From positions 372,001-436,000 of the forward strand of contig CANGEP010000001.1 in NCBI GenBank assembly GCA_947452905.1: 64,000 bases of DNA, in the 5' to 3' direction. The notes under the pieces are model-generated. The model ran no database searches, had not been told where the DNA came from, and was given only the letters and a program-made list of their open reading frames with translations. The translations under genes and the position numbers were made by a program. How positions within the stretch are numbered: the first letter of the stretch is position 1; each line of letters begins with the position of its first letter. Shown piece after piece: positions 55,543 through 63,700 of this stretch. Origin of the DNA: Bacteroidota bacterium. Its GTDB lineage: Bacteria; Bacteroidota; Bacteroidia; Chitinophagales; Chitinophagaceae.

Positions 55543-56142
55543 TTAAAAAAAAGAGGAAAAAATTAAAATGAATAGCGTTCCTATTGATTCAAAGTGTTTT
55601 TTGATAGCTTGTAAGGCTCTAGATAAGTGAGTTTTAACCGTCAAAGGAGAAATACCCATTTTTTCGGCAATTTGATTATAGGTTAGATGTTCGAACCTGG
55701 ATAGCATAAAAACTAATTTTTGTTGATCCGACAATACTGTTAAAGCCTTCTCTAAATTTTGTTTATACTCTTTTTCGACGATATGATTTTCAGTAGTGTT
55801 TTCAGTGGTAACTAAAAGATGGGACAGCACATCAACAGCCTTCCATTCGTTGGCAATTTTTCTTAATTTATTTAAGATATTATGTTTTGCCACTGTATAT
55901 AACCAGGCCTCAAGAGATTTTGAACTATTAATATTATTTCTTTCAAACCATAATTTAAGAAATACGTCTTGTACCACATCTTGAGCTATTATGGGAGATT
56001 TTAAAAATTTTATAGCGGTTGTATAAATTCTATTTCGATGCTTATCAAAAATTAATTGAAATGCATACTCACTATCCTCTTTTAAAAGAGAAATTAAATG
56101 GCTTTCTTCATAATTATTTTTATCTAAATTAAAGGGGCTCAT
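55543..56142 (-). CDS. ECF-family RNA polymerase sigma factor
   Basis: A 199-aa sigma factor with region 2 (YAFQLIFDKHRNRIYTTAIKFLKSPIIAQDVVQDVFLKLW) and region 4 (LSDQQKLVFMLSRFEHLTYNQIAEKMGISPLTVKTHLSRAL). The hydrophobic C-terminal extension LFILIFSSFF is unusual for a soluble factor. It should drive the downstream SusCD genes when released by the FecR protein encoded next to it. It lies 19 bp downstream of the 60-aa membrane protein gene. Confidence 0.94.
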   Translation of the reverse strand: MSPFNLDKNNYEESHLISLLKEDSEYAFQLIFDKHRNRIYTTAIKFLKSPIIAQDVVQDVFLKLWFERNNINSSKSLEAWLYTVAKHNILNKLRKIANEWKAVDVLSHLLVTTENTTENHIVEKEYKQNLEKALTVLSDQQKLVFMLSRFEHLTYNQIAEKMGISPLTVKTHLSRALQAIKKHFESIGTLFILIFSSFF

Positions 56143-56161
56143 AGCTGGTTGAATTAAAAAT

Positions 56162-56344
56162 CTACTCCTCCGTATTTTTGAGAAGCATCATGACTCCCCC
56201 AAAGGCCAAGAAAAGTAAACCCACATATAAATTAATTTGTTGGGTTTGATCTCTTTCTGTTAAATAGTTGGCAAGTAACAGGAGTGATATTATGAAGAAA
56301 AATAATCCAATAACAAAACTAAGTTTATTTAATTTATTAAGCAT
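56162..56344 (-). CDS. Small two-helix membrane protein
   Basis: A 60-aa protein with two hydrophobic segments, VIGLFFFIISLLLLANYL (residues 11-28) and LYVGLLFLAFGGVMMLL (39-55), joined by a charged loop TERDQTQQ. It lies 10 bp after the symporter gene and 19 bp before the sigma gene. The tight spacing supports a real gene. No family is recognised; it may be an accessory subunit of the symporter. Confidence 0.7.
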   Translation of the reverse strand: MLNKLNKLSFVIGLFFFIISLLLLANYLTERDQTQQINLYVGLLFLAFGGVMMLLKNTEE

Positions 56345-56354
56345 ACTAAATTTT

Positions 56355-58016
56355 TTAGAAGAATATGATGTTTAAAATAATAGTTATTATAATTAACAAG
56401 ATACTTAATGGGATAACTTTAGTATACCATTTACTTACTGCCATTTTAGGCTTTTCAGTTAATGAATAAACAAGTCCTCTTAATTCAATTTCAGGTTTAG
56501 GTTTAGTTAAAAGACTTACAATGATAGTAGTTACAAAGTTTCCAATCCAAGAAAAGCCTGCTACAATAAAGGCTTGTCCCATTCCGCTTTTAATTACAAA
56601 CATTGGGGCAATCCATCCTCCCTTTCCTTCGGCAAGGGTAAGCCCATGAGTAATAGCGGCAGTTAGTGTTCCCGCTAATAACCCCCAAAATGCCCCATCG
56701 GAAGTAGTTCTTTTCCAAAACATACCCAGTAAAAATGTTGCAAACAATGGGCCATTCACAAAACTAAAAACCAATTGTAAAAAGTCATTAATATTATTGT
56801 AGCTTTTGGCAATATAAGCAGTAACAATTGAAAATAAAATACCAAATATGGTAGCCATTTTGCCCACGTTTAAATAATGATGATCGGTTTTATTTTTTAC
56901 AAAATGCGCTTGATAAATATCATAGGTGAATACTGAATTAAATGCAGTAACATTTCCTGCCATACCACTCATAAAGGAAGCAAGTAGTGCTGTTATTCCT
57001 ACCCCTAAAATTCCAGTGGGATAATAATGAGCAATCAGCGAAGGCAAGGTCATAGTATAATCCAACTCCCCTGCTTCATTTGTAGGAATGCTAAACCCTT
57101 TGGATTGTAATGCAGGCTGCATTAAGGTAATAGCAATAATACCGGGCAATACCACAATGATTGGCATAAACATTTTTGGTATGGCTGCCATGATAGGTGT
57201 ACGTTGTGCGGCATTAATATTTTTGGCAATCATGGCTCTTTGTACTACTAAAAAGTCGGTACAGAAATATCCAAATGACATTACAAAACCCAAACCAAAT
57301 AAGAGGGATATAAAATTAATACCCATTGGATTCTCGTTGGCTGTTGCCATATATTTCCAAGCATGGGTCATCTGAGGTTGTAATTGTGTTTTTATAGTAC
57401 TCCATCCTCCTGCATCATGCAATGCAATAATTACAAGGGGGGATAATCCTAAAATAATTAAAAAAAACTGTAATACTTCATTATATACAGCACTTGTAAG
57501 GCCCCCTAAAAAAGTATACACCATTACTATTCCTGCTGCAATGGCAATAGACATATCAAAATTCCAGTGAAGAACCACTTCCAACAATTTAGCGAGGGCA
57601 TATAAAGATATTCCTGAAGAAAACACCGTCATTACTGCAAATGTAATTGCATTTAAGGCCCTCGTTTTTTCATCAAATCGGAGTGATAAATATTCTGGTA
57701 CACTTCGGGCTTTACTACCATAATAAAATGGCATCATAAAAACGCCTAAAAAAACCATAGCAAAAATGGCACCCACCCAATAAAAATGAACGGTCATAAT
57801 ACCATACTTTGCCCCAGAAGCTACCATTCCCAGCACTTCTTGAGCGCCCAAATTGGCAGATATAAAGGCCAAGCTTGTAATCCATAAAGGAATGGATCTA
57901 TTACTATTTAAAAAATCATTACTTGATTTAATCCTTTTTTTAATGATAAATCCTACCCCAATTACAAATAAAAAATATACTGCAATAATGAGATAATCAG
58001 TAAAATGAAGTTTCAT
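56355..58016 (-). CDS. Sodium:solute symporter (SSS/SGLT family)
   Basis: A 553-aa inner-membrane protein with about 14 hydrophobic segments. Family features include the N-terminal FTDYLIIAVYFLFVIGVGF, the ANLGAQEVLGMVASGAKYG Na+-site region, and ALLASFMSGMAGNVTAFNSVFTYDIY around residue 340-365. The Ala-Ser-rich helix and downstream IYQAHFV match sugar/inositol-type SSS proteins. It is divergent from the inositol oxygenase gene across a 138-bp gap, so myo-inositol or a related polyol or sugar is a candidate, but it also heads the SusCD run. Confidence 0.92.
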   Translation of the reverse strand: MKLHFTDYLIIAVYFLFVIGVGFIIKKRIKSSNDFLNSNRSIPLWITSLAFISANLGAQEVLGMVASGAKYGIMTVHFYWVGAIFAMVFLGVFMMPFYYGSKARSVPEYLSLRFDEKTRALNAITFAVMTVFSSGISLYALAKLLEVVLHWNFDMSIAIAAGIVMVYTFLGGLTSAVYNEVLQFFLIILGLSPLVIIALHDAGGWSTIKTQLQPQMTHAWKYMATANENPMGINFISLLFGLGFVMSFGYFCTDFLVVQRAMIAKNINAAQRTPIMAAIPKMFMPIIVVLPGIIAITLMQPALQSKGFSIPTNEAGELDYTMTLPSLIAHYYPTGILGVGITALLASFMSGMAGNVTAFNSVFTYDIYQAHFVKNKTDHHYLNVGKMATIFGILFSIVTAYIAKSYNNINDFLQLVFSFVNGPLFATFLLGMFWKRTTSDGAFWGLLAGTLTAAITHGLTLAEGKGGWIAPMFVIKSGMGQAFIVAGFSWIGNFVTTIIVSLLTKPKPEIELRGLVYSLTEKPKMAVSKWYTKVIPLSILLIIITIILNIIFF

Positions 58017-58154
58017 ACTTTATAGCATTTTCTTGAGCAATCATATACAACTTACTAATAATATCTCAATTTAGTATAAAATGGTACCCCCATTATAGCC
58101 TTTTTTTAAAATTTTTATTATATTTAATATATAAAAGATTTAAAACATATTATT

Positions 58155-59042
58155 ATGTCAACCAATCAACAGTTTTCTGAAAAAGAAATTAAACCTTTAG
58201 CGAGTTTAGATCATTGGGAGGATGCAGTACTTGAGCGTTACCCCGAGCCTGACACCATCGCTCAATCAAAAACTGTAGAAGAATATAGAAATTATGAAGA
58301 CCCCGCGCGTGATACTGTTAGAGAGTTTTACAGATTAAACCACACTTACCAAACCTATGATTTTGTTTTAGAGAAACGTAAACAATATTTACAGTTTAAT
58401 AAAAAAGAAATGACGGTTTGGGAAGCATTTGATTTTTTAAATCAATTAGTGGATGATTCCGACCCAGATACCGACCTAGATCAGTTCCAACATTTATTAC
58501 AAACCTCCGAAGCCATTCGCAAAGATGGTCATCCCGATTGGATGGTTTTAACAGGATTAATGCATGATATGGGAAAAGTTCTTTGTTTATTTGGTGAACC
58601 CCAATGGGCAGTGGTTGGTGATACCTTCCCTGTAGGCTGCGCGTATTCTGATAAAATTGTGTATCCAGAATTTTTTAGTTCCAACCCTGATTATAACAAT
58701 CAACAATACAATACACAACTTGGTGTATATAAAGAAGGTTGTGGTTTAAGAAATGTACATATGTCTTGGGGCCATGATGAATATGTTTATCAAATGATGA
58801 AAGATTATATTCCTGAACCTGGATTATACATGCTTAGATACCACTCTTTTTATGCATGGCATAGAGAAGGTGAATACAGTTATTTATTGGATGACCACGA
58901 TAAAAAAATGCTAAAATGGGTAAAGCTATTTAACCCCTACGATCTTTATTCAAAATGCCCGGAGCAACCAAATTGGACTGAACTAAAACCCTATTACGAA
59001 GCCTTGATTAAAAAATACATCCCTTCTACTATTAAGTTTTAA
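58155..59042 (+). CDS. Myo-inositol oxygenase
   Basis: A 295-aa diiron enzyme that cleaves myo-inositol with O2 to D-glucuronate. All metal ligands known from the mouse enzyme have counterparts: His in FQHLLQTSEAI, His-Asp in TGLMHDMGKVL, His in GLRNVHMSWGHDEY, His in RYHSFYAWHREG, and Asp in FNPYDLYSK. The lysine of HDMGK is also kept. Length matches the animal enzyme. The gene stands alone on the plus strand between the symporter and the glucuronate operon, which supports the assignment. Confidence 0.94.
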   Translation: MSTNQQFSEKEIKPLASLDHWEDAVLERYPEPDTIAQSKTVEEYRNYEDPARDTVREFYRLNHTYQTYDFVLEKRKQYLQFNKKEMTVWEAFDFLNQLVDDSDPDTDLDQFQHLLQTSEAIRKDGHPDWMVLTGLMHDMGKVLCLFGEPQWAVVGDTFPVGCAYSDKIVYPEFFSSNPDYNNQQYNTQLGVYKEGCGLRNVHMSWGHDEYVYQMMKDYIPEPGLYMLRYHSFYAWHREGEYSYLLDDHDKKMLKWVKLFNPYDLYSKCPEQPNWTELKPYYEALIKKYIPSTIKF

Positions 59043-59064
59043 TAAATATTTCATGTATTATAAT

Positions 59065-59097
59065 AAAAAAAGGAGCTCAATGAGAGCTCCTTTTTTT
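59065..59097. terminator. Bidirectional terminator between inositol oxygenase and exuT
   Basis: Perfect stem AAGGAGCTC / GAGCTCCTT with a five-base loop and A and T runs on both sides, between convergent genes. Confidence 0.93.
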
Positions 59098-59113
59098 ATA
59101 CTTGGTAAACCAA

Positions 59114-60418
59114 TTAGTCTTCGATAATATTCACTTTAGGCACTAATAAGTGCATGATAAACCAGGCCAATAAATAACAGAGCGCACACCAGGTAAACAT
59201 AATATAATAAGCAGTCTCAATTTGATGTATTGCTCGGTAGTGAACGAATAAATCTTTTTGTACAAACAAGGATAAAAATAACCCCCCAAATGCGCCAAAC
59301 ATGCCCCCAATACCGGTTACAGTTCCTATGGCTTGTCTTGGGAACATATCACTAACGGTAGTAAAAATATTAGCACTCCAGGCCTGATGCGCTGCAGCAG
59401 CTATACCAATTACTAATACTGCCAACCACATATTTAAAGAACCTAAATATTGTGCAAACAATATAGGAATCACTAAAAATGCATACAATAACATTGATGT
59501 TTTTCTGGCTTTAAAATTTGGCCAGTTATTACTAACTAATTTTAAAGGCAAATAACCACCTCCTACACTACCAACTACAGATAAAGTATATACAACTGCT
59601 ACGGGTACTGCAATTTGAGTGCCTTTTAAACCATATTGACTTTCTAAGAAATCGGGCAACCAGAAAAGATAAAACCACCATACAGGATCTGTTAAAAACT
59701 TTCCAATGGCAAAAGCCCATGTTTGTTTATAACCTAATAATTTACCCCATGAATATTTCTTGGCTGTGGAAGGTTCCACAATATCTTCCATTACAGGCTG
59801 ATCGCTATTAATATATGCTAATTCCTCTGGAGTGATTTTTGGATGTTTGCTTGGAGAAGCATAATATTTATTCCAATAAATAAGCCAGATAAAACCTAAA
59901 GAACCAGTTATCACAAAAGCCCATTGCCAACCTAATGTTACCACAATAAAGGGTACAGATAAAGGAGCTACAATGGCACCAATATTAGTACCGGAATTAA
60001 AAACACCTGTAGCTAAAGCTCTCTCCTTTTGAGGGAACCATTCTGCAATTGATTTAATAGCAGCAGGAAAATTACCAGCTTCGGTTAAACCTAATGCAGC
60101 TCTCGCCCCTGCAAAACCCACAACGTTGGTAGCAAAAGCATGCGCCATCGCAGATAAGCTCCATAAACCAGTGGCCCAACTATAACCACGCTTTGTACCA
60201 ATTTTATCAATCACTCTGCCAGCAAACATTAAACCAATCGCATAAGATAATTTAAAAGCAATTTCGACATTTGCATAATCTCCATCATCCCACTTAAGCT
60301 CTTTGGTAAGTGTACTTTTTAACAAACTAATTACCGCTCTATCTAAATAGTTAATAGTGGTTGCTACAAATATTAACGCGCAAATAGTCCACCTTACATT
60401 TCCAATTGATTTTTTCAT
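59114..60418 (-). CDS. exuT: MFS hexuronate transporter (ExuT-like)
   Basis: A 434-aa inner-membrane carrier of the anion:cation symporter branch of the MFS, with about 12 helices. Visible are INYLDRAVISLL in helix 1, GRVIDKIGTKRGYSWATGLWS in the 2-3 loop, EAGNFPAAIKSIAEWFPQKERA, and TVSDMFPRQAIGTVTGIGG. Substrates in this branch are usually glucuronate or galacturonate. It is the last gene of a leftward uronate operon, 4 bp after eda. Confidence 0.9.
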   Translation of the reverse strand: MKKSIGNVRWTICALIFVATTINYLDRAVISLLKSTLTKELKWDDGDYANVEIAFKLSYAIGLMFAGRVIDKIGTKRGYSWATGLWSLSAMAHAFATNVVGFAGARAALGLTEAGNFPAAIKSIAEWFPQKERALATGVFNSGTNIGAIVAPLSVPFIVVTLGWQWAFVITGSLGFIWLIYWNKYYASPSKHPKITPEELAYINSDQPVMEDIVEPSTAKKYSWGKLLGYKQTWAFAIGKFLTDPVWWFYLFWLPDFLESQYGLKGTQIAVPVAVVYTLSVVGSVGGGYLPLKLVSNNWPNFKARKTSMLLYAFLVIPILFAQYLGSLNMWLAVLVIGIAAAAHQAWSANIFTTVSDMFPRQAIGTVTGIGGMFGAFGGLFLSLFVQKDLFVHYRAIHQIETAYYIMFTWCALCYLLAWFIMHLLVPKVNIIED

Positions 60419-60422
60419 ATAA

Positions 60423-61076
60423 TTATTTTAATCCTTGAATGGATAATAGTTTTTTTGTAGTTTGTGTTAAGGTATCATACTGTTTATTAGACAAAACATT
60501 TTTAGTAATTAATTTGCTGCCTAAACCTACACCCGCAGCTCCTGCTTTTAACCAACCAAGAATATTTTCTTCGGTAGCTTCTACACCTCCTGTTACTAAA
60601 AAGTGAACGTCTCTAAATAAAGGGCGAATGGCTTCGATAAATCCAGGCCCTAAAACATTTCCTGGGAATAGTTTTACAATATTACAACCTGCTGATTGTG
60701 CTACATGAATTTCGGTAGGCGTCATACAACCTGGGATCCACAATACTTTATGTAAATAAGCAATATCAGCAATAGACGCATCAAAAACGGGACTAATTAA
60801 AAAATCGGCACCCGCATCAATGTATTTTTTGGCATCCTCTTCGTTTTTGATGGTACCAATCCCCAAATAAAGTTCGGGCATATCCTTTTTTATAGCTACT
60901 AAAGCTTTAAAATTATCCAAAGCTTTTGCCCCCCTATTGGTAAATTCTATAGTTCTAATACCTCCCTCATATAAAGCTTTTACTACATCTACAACTATAT
61001 TCACATCGTCCTCGTAAAACAAAGGAATGAGCTTTGATTGCAGAATATGTTCGCTTACTTTATCTATACTATGCAT
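60423..61076 (-). CDS. eda: 2-dehydro-3-deoxy-phosphogluconate aldolase
   Basis: A 217-aa class I aldolase splitting KDPG into pyruvate and glyceraldehyde-3-phosphate. The Schiff-base lysine is in CNIVKLFPGNVLGP, the preceding catalytic glutamate in TIEFTNRG, and phosphate binding in FLVTGGVEATEENILGWLKAGAAGVGLGS. It lies 9 bp after kdgK and 4 bp before exuT. It may also act on 4-hydroxy-2-oxoglutarate, as other family members do. Confidence 0.93.
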   Translation of the reverse strand: MHSIDKVSEHILQSKLIPLFYEDDVNIVVDVVKALYEGGIRTIEFTNRGAKALDNFKALVAIKKDMPELYLGIGTIKNEEDAKKYIDAGADFLISPVFDASIADIAYLHKVLWIPGCMTPTEIHVAQSAGCNIVKLFPGNVLGPGFIEAIRPLFRDVHFLVTGGVEATEENILGWLKAGAAGVGLGSKLITKNVLSNKQYDTLTQTTKKLLSIQGLK

Positions 61077-61085
61077 GTTATTATA

Positions 61086-62090
61086 TTAATATCTAGATTC
61101 AATTAATTGTATACTTTGTTTTGTATTATCACCCACTTCTTGCAATTTACCAAAAGCTGCACTAGCAGCAAAATCAATTGCTTTTTGAGCTGAAAATTCA
61201 TGAATAGAAGCATAAATTAAGCCAGCCATAAAACAGTCGCCACTTCCTACCTTATCAACCACTGTTTCCGTAAAGTACTCTTTACTTACAACATGTTCAT
61301 TTTTATTGGTTATTGTAGCATAATAACGTACCGCTTCCCCTTCAGAAAAACGGTAGGTATTGGCTACAGTATGACATTGAAGGAACATGGTCATTATTTT
61401 TTCTGATACCAATTTGGATTGTGCTATATAAAAATCCTTGGTGCAATGATTCGCTAAAGCTGGATCTAATGGAGAACCTAATAACTGATGTGCACTCCAA
61501 ACATTTCCCATAATTACATGACAATACTTAACAAGGTTAGGCATTACCTCTACTGGTTGTTTCCCATATTGCCATAGCTTAGCTCTATAATTAAGATCGA
61601 CCGATATTGTCATTCCTTTTTTGGCTGCAAATTGTAATGCCTCTTCACAAACTTCTACAATAGTTGTATTTAATGCAGGACTAATAGCAGTAAAATGAAA
61701 CCAATCATATCCTTCTAAAACTTTATCCCAATCAATAACTCCTTTTTGTAAAAAAGAGAAAGAGGAATAAGCACGATCATATATAACACCTGCATTTTTT
61801 AAATCGGCCCCCATGGGTAATGTATACGTACCAATTCTATCTCCACTTAACACAATAGCGGAACTATCAATTCCTTCTTGTTCAAGTGAATCCATAATTT
61901 CTTTGGAAATATAATTATTGGGTAAGGCAGTAGCATATTTAACTGCCGCTGACCAATTTGCCAATGCCTTTGCCACATTTAATTCGGCACCACCTACATA
62001 TACTGGCATCGATTGCGATTTTATCCATTCTTGTTGTAAGCTGGGTGAAAATCTTAACAAAAGTTCTCCAAAACAAAATACTTTCTTCAT
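61086..62090 (-). CDS. kdgK: 2-keto-3-deoxygluconate kinase (PfkB family)
   Basis: A 334-aa ribokinase-fold sugar kinase phosphorylating KDG to KDPG. The N-terminal GELLLRFSP and YVGGAELNVAKALANW bind the sugar; the ATP-site motif DKVGSGDCFMAGLIYA carries the catalytic Asp (GSGD in place of GAGD). Context settles the substrate: it lies 1 bp after kduI and 9 bp before eda. Confidence 0.92.
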   Translation of the reverse strand: MKKVFCFGELLLRFSPSLQQEWIKSQSMPVYVGGAELNVAKALANWSAAVKYATALPNNYISKEIMDSLEQEGIDSSAIVLSGDRIGTYTLPMGADLKNAGVIYDRAYSSFSFLQKGVIDWDKVLEGYDWFHFTAISPALNTTIVEVCEEALQFAAKKGMTISVDLNYRAKLWQYGKQPVEVMPNLVKYCHVIMGNVWSAHQLLGSPLDPALANHCTKDFYIAQSKLVSEKIMTMFLQCHTVANTYRFSEGEAVRYYATITNKNEHVVSKEYFTETVVDKVGSGDCFMAGLIYASIHEFSAQKAIDFAASAAFGKLQEVGDNTKQSIQLIESRY

Positions 62091-62091
62091 C

Positions 62092-62922
62092 TTATGCTAA
62101 GGTATTTATAGGTGCGGGATCCATATCCGAATACACTAAATTTTCACCAGCCATTCCCCATATAAAACCATAATTACTAGTACCGCAACCAAAATGCATA
62201 CTCCATGGCGCAGATAAAACTGCGTCATGATTGGCTACTACTAAATGTTGTGTTGCTTGAGGTTCCCCCATAAAGTGAAATACTCTATGTTCAGAAGGGA
62301 TATCAAAATAAAAATAAACCTCCATTCTTCTTGTATGCGTATGAGGAGGTACTGAATTCCAAACCGAACCAATATCTAAAATAGTTAACCCCATTACTAA
62401 TTGACAACTTTGTATACCTTCTAAATGAATGTATTTATAAATTGTTCTTTTATTAGAGGTTTCAGCAGTTCCTAATTGAACTGGCTGAGCATCCTCCTTT
62501 TTACAAACTTTTGTAGGATAATTTTGATGAGCAGGTGCTGATAAAATATAAAAATGTGCTGGACTACTTGCATGCAAAGATCTAAAACTAACTTCTTTGG
62601 TTCCTCTTCCAATATATACACAATCCATTTTTTGAATAGGATATTCTACCCCATCTGCCATTACAACACCATCCCCTCCTACATTAATGACACCCATTTC
62701 TCTTCTTTCTAAAAAGAAATTAGCCTTAAGTTCTTCGGGCGTATGCAAGTTTATTGTTTTAGAAACTGGCATAGCACCACCAACTATCATACGATCATAG
62801 TGTGAGTAGGTTAATTGAATACTTTCAGCAGAAAATAAATTTTGTATTAAAAAATTATCTCGCAATGCTTGTGTTAACATTGATCTTGTTTCTTGTGCAC
62901 TATTGGCGAATCTTATTTGCAT
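62092..62922 (-). CDS. kduI: 5-dehydro-4-deoxy-D-glucuronate isomerase
   Basis: A 276-aa cupin-like zinc isomerase acting on 5-keto-4-deoxyuronate. The zinc ligands are seen in VPPHTHTRRMEVYFYFD (two His, one Glu) and SMHFGCGTSNYGFIWGMAGEN (one His). It is encoded between kduD and kdgK. No pectate or glycosaminoglycan lyase, the usual source of its substrate, is in the window; an alternative role in hexuronate isomerisation has been described for E. coli KduI. Confidence 0.94.
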   Translation of the reverse strand: MQIRFANSAQETRSMLTQALRDNFLIQNLFSAESIQLTYSHYDRMIVGGAMPVSKTINLHTPEELKANFFLERREMGVINVGGDGVVMADGVEYPIQKMDCVYIGRGTKEVSFRSLHASSPAHFYILSAPAHQNYPTKVCKKEDAQPVQLGTAETSNKRTIYKYIHLEGIQSCQLVMGLTILDIGSVWNSVPPHTHTRRMEVYFYFDIPSEHRVFHFMGEPQATQHLVVANHDAVLSAPWSMHFGCGTSNYGFIWGMAGENLVYSDMDPAPINTLA

Positions 62923-62936
62923 ATATTTTTTATTTT

Positions 62937-63695
62937 TTATCTACCCATCCAACCCCCATCTACTACTAAAATGGTTCCGTTTACATAGTTAGAAGCATCA
63001 GAGGATAAAAATACTGTTGGCCCTTTGAAGTCGTCTGGATGCCCCCATCTTGCAGCAGGAATTCTACTGAGTATTGATTTATTTCTTTCTTCGTCCTCTC
63101 TTAAAGCTTTTGTATTATCTGTCTCAATGTAACCTGGCGCAATTCCGTTTACATTAATCCCTTTAGATGCCCATTCATTGGCTAATGCTTTTACTAATCC
63201 ACCAATGGCAGATTTTGCAGCCGCATAACCTGGAACATTAATCCCACCTTGAAAACTTAGTAAAGAGCAAGTAAATATAATTTTACCTTTCCCTTTTGTT
63301 ATCATTTTTTTACCTAATTCTCTGGCTAAAATAAATTGAGCATCTAAATTAATCCCCATTACTTTATCCCAATATTCATCGGAATGCTCTGCCGCAGGAT
63401 TGCGCATAATGATACCAGCATTATTTACCAAAATATCAATAGATTGATCATGAATGTTTTTAAGAAATGCATATAAAGCCTCTCTATTACCTATATCCAC
63501 TTGATGGTATGTAAACGTTTTTCCTAACTTATGTACAGCAGATTCAATTTTTTCAAAATCGCCCCCACTAGAAACCCCAATGATATTTGCACCTGCTTCT
63601 GCTAATCCTTCGGCCATGGCAAAACCAATACCTTTATTACAACCTGTTACTAAAGCTGTTTTACCTTGGAGATTAAATTTATCTATTATACTCAT
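62937..63695 (-). CDS. kduD: 2-deoxy-D-gluconate 3-dehydrogenase / KduD short-chain dehydrogenase
   Basis: A 252-aa classical SDR that reduces 3-deoxy-D-glycero-2,5-hexodiulosonate to KDG. The cofactor site TGCNKGIGFAMAEGL, NNAG in ILVNNAGIIMRN, catalytic Ser in TCSLLSFQGG, and YAAAKSAIGG (YxxxK) are all present. It is placed 5 bp after uxaC and 14 bp before kduI. The neighbour kduI favours KduD over a gluconate dehydrogenase. Confidence 0.92.
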   Translation of the reverse strand: MSIIDKFNLQGKTALVTGCNKGIGFAMAEGLAEAGANIIGVSSGGDFEKIESAVHKLGKTFTYHQVDIGNREALYAFLKNIHDQSIDILVNNAGIIMRNPAAEHSDEYWDKVMGINLDAQFILARELGKKMITKGKGKIIFTCSLLSFQGGINVPGYAAAKSAIGGLVKALANEWASKGINVNGIAPGYIETDNTKALREDEERNKSILSRIPAARWGHPDDFKGPTVFLSSDASNYVNGTILVVDGGWMGR

Positions 63696-63700
63696 AATTT

